DNA from: Luminiphilus sp.
GTDB taxonomy: Bacteria > Pseudomonadota > Gammaproteobacteria > Pseudomonadales > Halieaceae
DNA length: 64,000 nt
Reading direction: 5' to 3'
Assembly (NCBI GenBank): GCA_029242325.1
Contig: JAQWUD010000022.1
Coordinates: forward strand, 1 to 64,000
Shown: positions 37,523 through 47,483 of the stretch, one piece after another
How the letters are laid out: each line of letters opens with the position of its first letter
Position numbering within the stretch: the stretch's first letter is position 1
The notes under the pieces: model-generated
Seen by the model: the letters and a program-made list of their open reading frames with translations, nothing else
Told to the model about the DNA's origin: nothing
The model's database searches: none
Translations under genes and position numbers: made by a program

Positions 37523-39280
37523 CTACTGAGCTAACTCATCTACGTGCTTGTCATGGCCAGACAAATGGATGTCGCGCTGAGGCACTGGAATGGTTATTCC
37601 CTCGGCGTCAAAGCGCTGCTTCACCGCCTTGTTCAGGGCCCATACTGTCTCCCAAAACTCGCCCGTTCTGGCATACGCCCGTACTAAAAAATCGATGGAG
37701 TAATCACTGAATTGCTTTACCCGCACTATTGGCTCAGGGTTGTGGAGAAATCTCTCATCTGCCGCGATCAACTCTTCCAGTACACGCTGAACATGGTCTA
37801 GATCTTCGCGATAACTGACGCGGTAAATCATGTCGGTGCGACGCAAGTGCTGACCTGTGAAATTCAGGATAACGCCGCCCCAAATTTTGCTGTTGGGTAT
37901 GATCAACACGCGGTTATCAACCGTTACCACGGTGGTGTTGACGAGGTTCATCTTCCGTACCTCTCCCTCGACATCTGCAGCCCCGATAAAATCGCCCGTG
38001 TCAAACGGCCGGTAGGCGAGGATCATGGCCCCCGAGGCAAAATTGGCCAATGTATCCTGGAGTGCGAAACCGACGATAAAGCCCACAACACCCAATCCAG
38101 CAATCAGCGGTGTCACCGATACACCCACCTGCGCCAATGCCACCAGCACACCGATCATAAAGACCACTGTGCCCGCCATGGAAATCAGGGTTTCCCGCAG
38201 CAGTTGAGAGATCGCTGGATTCGAGTGGGCCAATGCGCGTTCAGTGAAGCGGCGCGAGACGCCCGCCAACTGACGTGCAGCAAAAATTATCAGAACAAAC
38301 AGGATAACCGACACGGTAGTGCCAGCCCCCTTGACACTGACCCAATCCCCAACACTGTCCATCACTTCAGCGTAGAGGATGTTCACTACTGCGGTATCTA
38401 CCAGGGAGAGCGCGAGGCCGCCACCCTCATCTATCAGCACCCTGCGCATCTCCAGTGTGCTAGCATCCAGCAGGGTGAGTTGCGACACCACTCCCCTTAA
38501 CCGTTTTAGGGCGATCTCTAATCGTTCAGACTCAAATCGGGCCGCCTGCAATAGCTCCGCATCGGTGCCATCGCTTGACTGGCGGGCCGCCAACATTTTC
38601 AGCGCATGATGATGCAGGTGGACTTGACCCATCATTTCCTCACCAAAATAACTGAGGGTGCGCACGATTTTCTTCCTCAAATCGCTGTCATCAAATTCCA
38701 AATTCTGCAACAACAAAACCTGTTTGGTAGCCAACTGCAGATAGAGCAGCCTCTGCCCGTCAAACATTACGGAATAGGACTCTTCGCTCAGGCGTTCGGC
38801 ACCGCTTAATGCACTCTGTCGCGCAACTGATTCATTGAGACGTAAAGTCAGGCTGGTAAAGCGGTCGACCAGCGTGTTCTCGATTACACTCTCTCGCGCC
38901 TCAACGAGCTGCCTGAAACTCTGTCTCTCCGGTGCATCGGTGGGTAGCGCCATCACCCGGTCGGCAAGCGCCAAAATATTGTTGAACAGATTAATGGTTT
39001 TTTCGTCGCGCCGGATCTCCAGTATTCTGCGACGTTCAAAGGAGTCGGGTAGATTGTAGGATTCAAACTCGCGCAGTGATGCCAGTTCGCGGGCCACCCC
39101 TTCCGAAAGTTGAGCAATCGACAGGTCGGACAGGTCGGACAGGTCGGACAGGTCGGACAGGTCGGACAGGTCGGCATCTTCCGGCACTTGTGCGAAACCG
39201 GGCTGCGCCACCAGTAACAGCAATACAATGGCACACCGTAAAGGCCAAATTAAACTGAATACCTGTGGCCTCCTGATCAT
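37523..39280 (-). CDS. Mechanosensitive ion channel (MscS family) with periplasmic N-terminal region
   Basis: LIAGLGVVGFIVGFALQDTLANFASGAMILAYRPFDTGDFIGAADVEGEVRKMNLVNTTVVTVDNRVLIIPNSKIW. Confidence 0.92.
   Translation of the reverse strand: MIRRPQVFSLIWPLRCAIVLLLLVAQPGFAQVPEDADLSDLSDLSDLSDLSDLSIAQLSEGVARELASLREFESYNLPDSFERRRILEIRRDEKTINLFNNILALADRVMALPTDAPERQSFRQLVEARESVIENTLVDRFTSLTLRLNESVARQSALSGAERLSEESYSVMFDGQRLLYLQLATKQVLLLQNLEFDDSDLRKKIVRTLSYFGEEMMGQVHLHHHALKMLAARQSSDGTDAELLQAARFESERLEIALKRLRGVVSQLTLLDASTLEMRRVLIDEGGGLALSLVDTAVVNILYAEVMDSVGDWVSVKGAGTTVSVILFVLIIFAARQLAGVSRRFTERALAHSNPAISQLLRETLISMAGTVVFMIGVLVALAQVGVSVTPLIAGLGVVGFIVGFALQDTLANFASGAMILAYRPFDTGDFIGAADVEGEVRKMNLVNTTVVTVDNRVLIIPNSKIWGGVILNFTGQHLRRTDMIYRVSYREDLDHVQRVLEELIAADERFLHNPEPIVRVKQFSDYSIDFLVRAYARTGEFWETVWALNKAVKQRFDAEGITIPVPQRDIHLSGHDKHVDELAQ
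39121..39174. repeat. 9-bp minisatellite, six perfect ACAGGTCGG units (encodes DLS repeats in the MscS protein)
   Basis: Direct read: acaggtcgg x6; protein ..EDADLSDLSDLSDLSDLSDLSIAQ.. Confidence 0.95.
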
Positions 39281-39284
39281 GACA

Positions 39285-40343
39285 TCAACCCGATTCCCTG
39301 CGACGCTCGACAGCCGCAGCGAGCGTTGTCAGCGTCTGAGTGGTTTGCGCCCAATCCATACAGGGATCGGTAATACTTTTGCCGTATATCAGGTCATCCT
39401 TATTGACGACGTCCTGACGGCCAGATTCGATAAAACTCTCGAGCATCAGACCCGTAATGCGATGATCACCCCGCTCTATTTGAGAGGCAATATCCTCTAC
39501 CACAGCAACCTGACGATCAGGCTGCTTGCGGCTGTTGGCATGACTGGCGTCAATCATAATGCTCTCCAGCAACGATGCCTTTCTCAGCATGGCGCTGGCG
39601 TCGTCGACCGAAAACATATCGTAATTGGGTTGTGGACCGCCTCGCAAAATCAGATGGCAGTAAGGGTTCCCGGCGGTCTCAAAAATGGCCGACTGCCCTC
39701 CTTTCGTCACGGATAAAAAATGATGGGAGTGTTGAGCCGCGCCGATTGCATCGACTGCGATCTGAATATTGCCACCCGTGCCGTTCTTAAAGCCAACCGG
39801 GCACGACAGCCCGCTGGCCAACTCGCGATGACTCTGGCTCTCGGTGGTACGAGCGCCGATTGCACCCCAGCTGATGAGATCCGCTATGTACTGGGGAGAA
39901 ATAAGATCCAGGTACTCAGTAGCAGTAGGAAGACCAGCTGCGTTGATATCCAACAACAATCTACGTGCGCGTCTCAACCCTTCAGTCACATCAAACGAAT
40001 TGTCGAGATGCGGATCATTGATCAAGCCTTTCCACCCCACGGTTGTTCGAGGCTTCTCGAAATACACCCGCATCACGATCAAAAGCTGATCCGCAATCGT
40101 CTCGGAAAATGCTTTGAGTCGCGCGGCGTAGTCAAGAGCGGCAGCGGGGTCATGTATTGAACACGGCCCGACAACGATCACCAGCCGGTCATCCGACTGA
40201 TCAAGAACCGATTGAATGGCGGTGCGCGAATGGCTGACCTGCTGTGCCACTTCGTCACTGGCGGGCATTTCATCGATCAGCGCTTCTGGAGTGAGCAACT
40301 CGCGAAGGTTGCGAATGCGCAGATCATCGGTGTTAGTCGCCAT
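39285..40343 (-). CDS. 3-deoxy-7-phosphoheptulonate (DAHP) synthase, AroFGH class I
   Basis: VVGPCSIHDPAAALDYAARL, RVYFEKPRTTVGWKGLINDP, IGARTTESQSHRELASGLSCPVGFKNGTGGN. Confidence 0.94.
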   Translation of the reverse strand: MATNTDDLRIRNLRELLTPEALIDEMPASDEVAQQVSHSRTAIQSVLDQSDDRLVIVVGPCSIHDPAAALDYAARLKAFSETIADQLLIVMRVYFEKPRTTVGWKGLINDPHLDNSFDVTEGLRRARRLLLDINAAGLPTATEYLDLISPQYIADLISWGAIGARTTESQSHRELASGLSCPVGFKNGTGGNIQIAVDAIGAAQHSHHFLSVTKGGQSAIFETAGNPYCHLILRGGPQPNYDMFSVDDASAMLRKASLLESIMIDASHANSRKQPDRQVAVVEDIASQIERGDHRITGLMLESFIESGRQDVVNKDDLIYGKSITDPCMDWAQTTQTLTTLAAAVERRRESG

Positions 40344-40401
40344 TCTCGATCCTGTAAAAAAGCAGTTATCAAAGGCGCGCAAGGATAGCATTTTGCAGCG
40401 C

Positions 40402-40932
40402 TTAATCAGTGGCCAAGTATTCACCTTCTTTCAATAGTGCATCCACCATCGCGCCCACTGAATTGGGTGCGACCAAGTGCGCCGCGTACCACGTGTGCAA
40501 GCATCTAATGCGAGACGAGTCAGCGATCCCTCCGATGCCGCGCCCATCGAATGCCTTTTGCATACCACTCGCATAGAGGAAGTCGCGCTCTTCGGCCGTC
40601 ATGTAGTCAGCGCGCAATCGCTTGTGCAGCACATGATCTTCTCGTAATGCGACCTGCAGCGCTGGTGTCATGTCCACCCTCTCCTGCAACCGCGCTATCC
40701 ATCCCGAAGCCTCGAGGCGGTCGATACGCAAGGAGAGTTCAGCACCTACTAACCAATACAGGGTTGGAAACGGCTTGTCGTCGACGACCGAAGACACGCG
40801 TATCACGATGGGGTCATCATTAACGTCTGTTACGGCGATAGCACGAAGGCCGCGAGGCTTGCGACCCAGCAACATAGCTACACGGTGCCGCTGCGCGTCT
40901 GTCGGTGGACTATCAGTGACGATGAATGGCAT
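40402..40932 (-). CDS. DUF501 family protein
   Basis: LGRKPRGLRAIAVTDVNDDPIVIRVSSVVDDKPFPTLYWLVG. Confidence 0.82.
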   Translation of the reverse strand: MPFIVTDSPPTDAQRHRVAMLLGRKPRGLRAIAVTDVNDDPIVIRVSSVVDDKPFPTLYWLVGAELSLRIDRLEASGWIARLQERVDMTPALQVALREDHVLHKRLRADYMTAEERDFLYASGMQKAFDGRGIGGIADSSRIRCLHTWYAAHLVAPNSVGAMVDALLKEGEYLATD

Positions 40933-40989
40933 CGCTCCAGTTTACCATCGCAATCCATTGACCCCACGCTGTGGGGAGAGTAGTGTGCT

Positions 40990-41120
40990 GGCCGTTAGGT
41001 GCCTGCCGCTCTGGAGAGCTGGGCAGGTTAAAAGGGAAGTCCGGTGAGACGAGATCAAGTCCGGCGCTGCCCCCGCAACGGTCATCACTGAGTGAGAGCC
41101 CGATACCTGCCTGACGTGCA
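40990..41120 (+). promoter_or_regulatory. Cobalamin (B12) riboswitch
   Basis: TTAGGTGCCTGCC...AAAAGGGAAGTCCGGTGAGAC...TCCGGCGCTGCCCCCGCAACGGT...GAGTGAGAGCCCGATACCTGCC; directly upstream of a btuB-like gene. Confidence 0.95.
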
Positions 41121-41254
41121 ACCATCATGTGAAGCGGCGGGCTTCTGCAGGATGCATCCGATACGCCCGGTAATGATGCCGCGCTGTGTTTAGCATCCCC
41201 AGCCATGCCAATGCTTGATGGCAAATCAGAGCATAACGCTGACAGGCGAAAGGG

Positions 41255-43222
41255 ATGGCACCAATGAACTCATACCGTGACCGTAGGCTCAGGACGGGCC
41301 CTTTAAGGCTTCAGACCGTCGCCTTCTCGAGTAGAGATAACAGCACTGACCGGTCACTCCATGCGTGGGCTACTGCGCTCTCGATCATAACATTCTTTGC
41401 GCTGCCGACCATCGGGGCGACCTTTGCTGCCGCAGAGGAAGAGCCGGGTGCGGGTGCTGTTGAAGAAGTAGTCGTTTCCTCGCGCACCCCTGATCTGATA
41501 GATCAAATTGGTGTCTCCGTCAGCGTACTGGACAGCGAAGACATGCGCTCGCTGGGCTACGCGGATCTGGGTTCATTGTTAGACACACAACCCGGTGTGA
41601 CCGTGACCATGGATGGCGGCTACGGCAAGGCAGCTGCGGTAAGGATTCGCGGCGAGGAGGGTTACCGCACACGTATCGTGCTGGACGGCATTAATATCGC
41701 TGATCCCTCTTCCCCCCAGATCAGTCCCCGGATTGAGCATCTTGTGAGTAGCGGACTGTCCCGAGTAGAGATTTTGCGCGGCCCTCAAGGGCTGCTGTGG
41801 GGGGCGGACGCCGGTGGGGTGATTATGATGTCCACCACTGATGACAAAGCTGAGACTGGGCTGGAGGGCTTCCTCGAGGCTGGTGGTGACGATTTTTATC
41901 AGGCGGCCGCGAATGGCGTGGTGAGCGGCGATCGCGTGACTGGGTCTATCTCTGTCGCACAACTGGAGACGGATGGCATCAATGCCCGAGACATCGATAG
42001 CGTGAATCCGGATCGCGATGGTTATGAAAATACCACTGCCCACGGGGCGCTCTCGATGGCGCTCAATGACGCTTTTTCGCTACACGTCGCCGCGACCGAT
42101 CTATCCGGCAAAAATGAATACGACGGGTGCTACGATACCGCAACCTTTGCCCTCATCCACGACTGTGAAGACGAATATGAACAGCAGGCCTGGCGCGCGG
42201 CGGCTCGATACAGATCTGATCATCACTCTGTCGAGCTGAGTTTTGCTTCCAGCGAGACGGAGCGCGCCTTTTTCTCGGCGAAGCAACTCTCCTACGAGAC
42301 CAGCGGCGAGACCGAAACCCTTTCACTGGTTGGCTCCTGGCAAGCCGCCGATAACACTCGATTGACCTATGGGGTGGATCAGGAGGAGCAATCGCTATCT
42401 GACGCCAGCACCGATTGGTCAAGAGATAACACGGGAATCTACCTCGAGGCCCAGCAACGCTTTGGTCAGGGTGTCATGACCGTTGGCTGGCGGCACGATG
42501 ACAACGATGATTTTGGGAAATTTGAGAGCTGGCGAATCAGTGGCCGATACACTCTCACTGGCATTGCCGAGGGATGGGCCTTACGTGGAGCAATCGGCAC
42601 CGGTTTTAGGGCGCCCAGCCTCTACGAAATCGCCTACAACAATGGCCCGTTTGCCTATCCGCCGGCCGCAGGCACGCCTCTGCTGGAAGAAGAGTCCGAA
42701 GGTTGGGAGCTCGGCATCCTGGGTAACATTGGGCAAATGGCGCTCGAGCTCATTTGGTTTGACCAGCAGATCGACAATGAAATCATCTACGATCTCGCCA
42801 CTTACAGCGGTTATCTGCAGACGAGCGGCACGAGCACTTCAGAGGGTGTAGAACTGATCGCCAGTCTGCCGCTGTCTCAACACTGGCTGCTAGAGGGTAA
42901 CTTCACCTCGATGGACGCCGCCCAGCAAAATGGGGCTGAGCGACCTTATCGACCGGAGCAAACCGGGCGACTGAGCATTGTATGGGAGCACAGCGCATGG
43001 TCGGCAAGGCTCACCGCACGACATACCGGTGCGACGACCGACCCCTTCATGACCTCCATTGACGACACCCTGACGGTTGATCTGACCGCCAGGTGGGCGG
43101 CCGCCCCCCGCTGGTCTCTGGAGGCGCGACTGCTTAACCTTACTGACCAATCCGATCAGCAACTGCCAGGCTACCGCATGCCCGGTATGACCGCTTACGC
43201 GGGCATTCGCATGACCCTATAG
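41255..43222 (+). CDS. btuB: TonB-dependent vitamin B12 receptor BtuB-like
   Basis: EEVVVSSRTPDLIDQIGVSVSVLDSEDMRSLGYADLGSLLDTQPGVTV plug; RIEILRGPQGLLWGADAGGV-type motif; C-terminal YAGIRMTL; downstream of a B12 riboswitch. Confidence 0.9.
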   Translation: MAPMNSYRDRRLRTGPLRLQTVAFSSRDNSTDRSLHAWATALSIITFFALPTIGATFAAAEEEPGAGAVEEVVVSSRTPDLIDQIGVSVSVLDSEDMRSLGYADLGSLLDTQPGVTVTMDGGYGKAAAVRIRGEEGYRTRIVLDGINIADPSSPQISPRIEHLVSSGLSRVEILRGPQGLLWGADAGGVIMMSTTDDKAETGLEGFLEAGGDDFYQAAANGVVSGDRVTGSISVAQLETDGINARDIDSVNPDRDGYENTTAHGALSMALNDAFSLHVAATDLSGKNEYDGCYDTATFALIHDCEDEYEQQAWRAAARYRSDHHSVELSFASSETERAFFSAKQLSYETSGETETLSLVGSWQAADNTRLTYGVDQEEQSLSDASTDWSRDNTGIYLEAQQRFGQGVMTVGWRHDDNDDFGKFESWRISGRYTLTGIAEGWALRGAIGTGFRAPSLYEIAYNNGPFAYPPAAGTPLLEEESEGWELGILGNIGQMALELIWFDQQIDNEIIYDLATYSGYLQTSGTSTSEGVELIASLPLSQHWLLEGNFTSMDAAQQNGAERPYRPEQTGRLSIVWEHSAWSARLTARHTGATTDPFMTSIDDTLTVDLTARWAAAPRWSLEARLLNLTDQSDQQLPGYRMPGMTAYAGIRMTL

Positions 43223-43231
43223 GACTGAAGC

Positions 43232-43831
43232 ATGGATCGCACCACCAAACACAACAAGGCCATGGCCAAACAAAAGGCCGCCGTAGATGAAGGCATCGCC
43301 AAAGCTGATATTGACCGCGGCGTGAGTGTGCTCCTTACGGGGGACGGAAAAGGTAAAACCAGCTCCGCGTTCGGCATGGTGATGCGCGCATTGGGCTATG
43401 GCCAGCGCGTCGGAATTGTGCAGTTCATCAAGGGCGAGCAGGCATCGGGTGAGGAGTTGTTTGTGCGGGAACAGCTCCCGACTGTGACCCTTTACCAGAT
43501 GGGTACTGGCTTTACGTGGGATACCCAGGATCGAGAGGGTGATATCAGCGCAGCGAAAAGGACTTGGGCGCAAGCCAAAGGGATGCTTAACGACGACCAG
43601 TATGATCTGGTAGTCTTGGATGAGCTCACTTACATGCTGGCCTTTGACTACCTCCCAGAGGCAGAGGTGATCGCTGCGATCACCGGCCGACCCACATCGC
43701 AAAGCGTCATTTTGACCGGCCGCGGTGGTGGCCAGGCGCTTCGAGAGGCAGTGGATACCGTCTCTGAGGTCAAAGAAATCAAGCACGCCTACCGCGCGGG
43801 CATTCGCGCCAGACAAGGCGTGGATTACTGA
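43232..43831 (+). CDS. cobO: Cob(I)yrinic acid a,c-diamide adenosyltransferase
   Basis: GVSVLLTGDGKGKTSSAFGMVMRALGYGQRVGIVQFIKG; VLDELTYML; VILTGRGG. Confidence 0.94.
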   Translation: MDRTTKHNKAMAKQKAAVDEGIAKADIDRGVSVLLTGDGKGKTSSAFGMVMRALGYGQRVGIVQFIKGEQASGEELFVREQLPTVTLYQMGTGFTWDTQDREGDISAAKRTWAQAKGMLNDDQYDLVVLDELTYMLAFDYLPEAEVIAAITGRPTSQSVILTGRGGGQALREAVDTVSEVKEIKHAYRAGIRARQGVDY

Positions 43832-43833
43832 GC

Positions 43834-44454
43834 GTGAATCCGCACCCTGCGATCCGAACCGAGGCGTTTGTCCGCTACAAATTCATGAATTCCCTATTTT
43901 TTGGACTGTCAGTGGGCGCCGTCTTCGTTCTCTACACGCCACTTTCACCCGCAGTCTTCTCCGCCGGCGGCGTGGGTCTTGCGTTTGCTACGCTCGCTGT
44001 CGCCACACAATACAGTCGAATTTTGACTCCCGCTTGGTTTTTTCGCTCGTCGCTGGCGGTCGAACTGGTGACGCTGAGTGGCGTCGCCGCAGTATTGTTG
44101 TTTCCTGTGGACACACCGCTGGCACTGTTTGTCTACATCGGATACCAGGTGACATTTGCACTGGGGAGCTATCTGGTCCGATGCGAGACCCTGCTCATGG
44201 GATCAGTGGAACAGCTGAGAAAACTGGATGTAGCCAAACAAGCCGGTTATCTATTAGGGATGGCGGGTGCGTGGGCTGCCTATTCCTGCCTCGAGCAGGT
44301 CGCCGACGTCACTGACCGAACTGAACAGGTTGTGTCGCTGCACGCTTTATTAGTAGTGGTTGAAGCCTTGGTTGTGCTGACCCTCTGGCAGGCGTTCAAT
44401 CGTCAGCTTTTACAGAGCGATGGCGCTGAGTTGACCTCTCAGCGCGCGGCTTAG
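43834..44454 (+). CDS. Hypothetical integral membrane protein, last gene of the B12 unit
   Basis: 206 aa with multiple hydrophobic segments; GTG start 2 bp after the cobO stop. Confidence 0.65.
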   Translation: MNPHPAIRTEAFVRYKFMNSLFFGLSVGAVFVLYTPLSPAVFSAGGVGLAFATLAVATQYSRILTPAWFFRSSLAVELVTLSGVAAVLLFPVDTPLALFVYIGYQVTFALGSYLVRCETLLMGSVEQLRKLDVAKQAGYLLGMAGAWAAYSCLEQVADVTDRTEQVVSLHALLVVVEALVVLTLWQAFNRQLLQSDGAELTSQRAA

Positions 44455-44461
44455 GGCTGCC

Positions 44462-45250
44462 CTAATCCAATAATTCAGGCTGCTCGGCCAGAATGACATC
44501 GAACAGGGGTTGTGCGCTAAACCAGCCCGCCGTCTTACTACCCACCTGACCTGCCGTATGCAGGGCCATTTCGTGCGGGATGGGCTTCGGGTTACCAGCT
44601 GCCTCTGCCACCAGCTGGGCCTGACAACTACGCTCAAAAGTGACGTACCACCACAGCGCCTCATCAACCGACTCGCCTACGGTCAAGTGACCGTGGTTTT
44701 GCAATACGATCGCTTTTTTATCGCCGAGCGCAGTCGCTAAACGTTCTCCCTCAGTCATTGACACCACTACCCCGGTATACTCATCCAGCAGCGCCAAATC
44801 GTCATAAAAGGCACACGAATCCTGTGTAAGCGGATCAAGCAATCGTCCCAAAGACGACCAGGTTTTACCGTATATCGAATGGGCATGAGCTGCCGCTGTC
44901 ACTTCGGGGCGAGTCTGGTGAATATGGCTATGGATGGTAAAAGCGGCGCCATTCAGCATGCCCTCACCTTCCACAATTTCGCCGTCATGACTCACCCTGA
45001 TCAAGTCTGACACGCGCACGAGCTTGAATGAGCGCCCCATAGGGTTAACCCAAAACGTTTCGGCATCGATGGGATCGCGAACCGTTATGTGCCCCGCCAC
45101 TCCCTCATCAAATCCAAACTTGCCAAAAATGCGCAGGGCTGCAGCGAGTCGTTGCTTACGATGAAGCTGCTCCGCCGCGGGCGCCAATCCACCTTCCGAC
45201 ATCTTGGAAAAATCAGCATTCATCACCAACTGATTCACCTGTTCATTCAT
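44462..45250 (-). CDS. Class II aldolase/adducin family protein
   Basis: GHITVRDP, FTIHSHIHQTRPEVTAAAHAHSIYGKTWSSLG, VLQNHGHLTVGESVDEALW. Confidence 0.9.
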   Translation of the reverse strand: MNEQVNQLVMNADFSKMSEGGLAPAAEQLHRKQRLAAALRIFGKFGFDEGVAGHITVRDPIDAETFWVNPMGRSFKLVRVSDLIRVSHDGEIVEGEGMLNGAAFTIHSHIHQTRPEVTAAAHAHSIYGKTWSSLGRLLDPLTQDSCAFYDDLALLDEYTGVVVSMTEGERLATALGDKKAIVLQNHGHLTVGESVDEALWWYVTFERSCQAQLVAEAAGNPKPIPHEMALHTAGQVGSKTAGWFSAQPLFDVILAEQPELLD

Positions 45251-45803
45251 GGCCTCGCTCCCCTGCTTGCTGCCAATGGTGGGTGGCCTCTCGAGCCAGC
45301 TCCCCTGCTGAGGGCAGCGGCTCTCCCTGCGCTTTCAGATGAGCCACATAAGCGCTCAGCACTGCACCCATTTGCGGCGAGACCTCCTCCGGACGCACTG
45401 GTTCGCCGCAATAATCACAGCTCAGAATTGCTCTCGTCGGCTGACCACAGACACTATGGCGGTAGCTTTGCGGTGGGCCGTTGCCATCATCCATCCAATC
45501 ATCGCCCCACTGACTGAGTGTCATGAGAACGGGATAGAGGGCGAGCCCCTTGCGGGTCAGTCGATATTCGTGCCGCACAGGGCGTTCCATGTAAGCGACT
45601 CGAGTCAGCACGCCCTGATCTACCAGTTTCCGCAACCGCTCTGACAGTCGGTGCCGGGTCACGCCAAGGCTGCGCTGAAATTCGTCAAACCGGCGAGTGC
45701 CGCGAAAAGCATCGCGGATAATCAGGAGTGTCCAACGCTCACCCAGTACCGACAATGCCCTCGCGACGGAACAGGCCTGCTGGTCTATTTCTTCCCATTT
45801 CAT
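45243..45803 (-). CDS. HxlR-family transcriptional regulator
   Basis: CSVARALSVLGERWTLLIIRDAFRGTRRFDEFQRSLGVTRHRLSERLRKLVDQGVL; overlaps the aldolase start by 8 nt. Confidence 0.9.
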   Translation of the reverse strand: MKWEEIDQQACSVARALSVLGERWTLLIIRDAFRGTRRFDEFQRSLGVTRHRLSERLRKLVDQGVLTRVAYMERPVRHEYRLTRKGLALYPVLMTLSQWGDDWMDDGNGPPQSYRHSVCGQPTRAILSCDYCGEPVRPEEVSPQMGAVLSAYVAHLKAQGEPLPSAGELAREATHHWQQAGERGHE

Positions 45804-45841
45804 AGGCGAAAGAGTGCGCGTGCTGGATGCCAAACGCAAGC

Positions 45842-45861
45842 GCGGGCGCCAAGGCGCCCGC
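45842..45861 (-). terminator. GC-rich hairpin after aceA, possible terminator without a clear U-tract
   Basis: GCGGGCGCC-AA-GGCGCCCGC, 9-bp perfect stem about 27 bp downstream of the aceA stop. Confidence 0.5.
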
Positions 45862-45887
45862 ACGGAGAGGCCAATGCATCAGCTCAA

Positions 45888-47483
45888 TTAACCAAATTGG
45901 TTCATCGTATTATCAGAGCCGGCAGCCTTCAGCGCGGCGTCACCCGAGAAATACTCTTTGTGGTCGTCACCCATATCCGAGCCGGCCATATTTTGGTGCC
46001 TGACGCACGCAATTCCCTGGCGAATTTCTTTTCGCTGTACCCCCGCGACGTAACCCAGCATACCTGCTTCGCCAAAGTATTCTTTAGCCAGGTTATCGGT
46101 AGACAGCGCGGCGGTGTGATAGGTCGGCAAGGTGATCAAATGGTGGAAAATGCCGGCTTCGCGTGAGGCATCTCGCTGAAACGACTGAATCTGCTTGTCT
46201 GCCTCAAGAGCCAGCTCAGAATCATCATAGCTCGCATCCATCAGGGCAGCGCGATCGTAGCCTGACACGTCCTGGCCAGTCTCGGACCAGGCATCAAACA
46301 CCTGCTGCCTAAAGCTCAGCGTCCAGTTGAAGGATGGGCTGTTGTTGTACACCAGCTTGGCATCGGGAACCACTTCGCGGATTCGATTCACCATGCTAGA
46401 AATCTGCCCAACGTGAGGCTTCTCGGTTTCAATCCACAACAGATCTGCACCGTTCTGGAGCGATGTCACGCAGTCAAGCACAACTCGATCCTCTCCTGAT
46501 CCTTTGCGGAATTGAAACAAGCCCGACGCTAGGCGCGCGGGCTTTAGCAACTTGCCATCGGCTTTGACGACGACATCCCCGTTGGCAATATCGTCCGCAC
46601 TGTCGATGTAGTCGCCATCGAGGAAACTGTTGTAAAGATCGCCGAGATCTCCAGGCTCCTGTGTCACGGCGATCTGCTTGGTGAGCCCGGCACCTAATGA
46701 ATCGGTCCGCGCAACAATAATCCCGTCCTCGACTCCCAGCTCCAAAAAGGCGTAGCGGATAGCCCGTATTTTGGCGATGAAGTCGGCGTGAGGCACGGTT
46801 ACCTTGCCGTCCTGATGACCACACTGCTTTTCATCAGACACCTGATTCTCAATCTGTATGGCGCAGGCACCCGCCTCGATCATCTGCCGGGCCAGAAGGT
46901 AAGTCGCTTCCTCATTGCCAAAGCCCGCGTCGATGTCAGCAATAATTGGCACCACATGCGTCTGAAAATTATCGATCTGATTCAGAATACTCTTTACTTC
47001 CAGCTCATTTCCGGATGAGCGCGCCGCGTCGAATGCGCGGAACAAACCGCCGAGCTCGCGTGCGTCTGCATGACGTAAAAAGGTGTAAAGTTCCTCAATC
47101 AAAGCAGGCACAGACGTCTTCTCATGCATTGACTGATCTGGCAGAGGACCGAACTCGGACCTGAGCGCAGCGATCATCCAGCCCGAAAGATATAGGTAGC
47201 GCTTGTCGGTGTTGCCAAAATGCTTTTTGATCGAAATCAGCTTCTGTTGCCCGATGAATCCGTGCCAACAGCCCAAAGACTGGGTGTAATGGGCAGGGTC
47301 ATTGTCGTAGTCAGCCATATCCTTACGCATAATGCCCGCGGTGTAGCGCGCGATATCCAGTCCGGTTTTGAAGCGATTTTGCAGTCGCATGCGCGCTACA
47401 TACTCTGGGCTAATGTCTGACCAACCAGCGGTCTCGCCACAGGTGGTCTCGAGTGCCTTGACGGTATCGGCGTATGTCGACAT
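45888..47483 (-). CDS. aceA: Isocitrate lyase (long form, 531 aa)
   Basis: PIIADIDAGFGNEEATYLLARQMIEAGACAIQIENQVSDEKQCGHQDGKVTVPH catalytic KKCGH-like motif; NNSPSFNWTLSFRQQVFDAW. Confidence 0.93.
   Translation of the reverse strand: MSTYADTVKALETTCGETAGWSDISPEYVARMRLQNRFKTGLDIARYTAGIMRKDMADYDNDPAHYTQSLGCWHGFIGQQKLISIKKHFGNTDKRYLYLSGWMIAALRSEFGPLPDQSMHEKTSVPALIEELYTFLRHADARELGGLFRAFDAARSSGNELEVKSILNQIDNFQTHVVPIIADIDAGFGNEEATYLLARQMIEAGACAIQIENQVSDEKQCGHQDGKVTVPHADFIAKIRAIRYAFLELGVEDGIIVARTDSLGAGLTKQIAVTQEPGDLGDLYNSFLDGDYIDSADDIANGDVVVKADGKLLKPARLASGLFQFRKGSGEDRVVLDCVTSLQNGADLLWIETEKPHVGQISSMVNRIREVVPDAKLVYNNSPSFNWTLSFRQQVFDAWSETGQDVSGYDRAALMDASYDDSELALEADKQIQSFQRDASREAGIFHHLITLPTYHTAALSTDNLAKEYFGEAGMLGYVAGVQRKEIRQGIACVRHQNMAGSDMGDDHKEYFSGDAALKAAGSDNTMNQFG

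Noticed and set aside
37847-38500. 217-aa plus-strand ORF
   Set aside because: Antisense to the conserved MscS pore domain; His/Gln-rich shadow ORF.
39121-39174. Possible CRISPR array from regularly repeated sequence
   Set aside because: Contiguous 9-bp units without spacers, inside a coding region; no cas genes seen.
39076-39258. ORFs with RTGRTGRTG or RPVRPVRPV repeats, in frames other than MscS
   Set aside because: Artefact of the 9-bp repeat being open in several frames; the MscS frame explains the locus.
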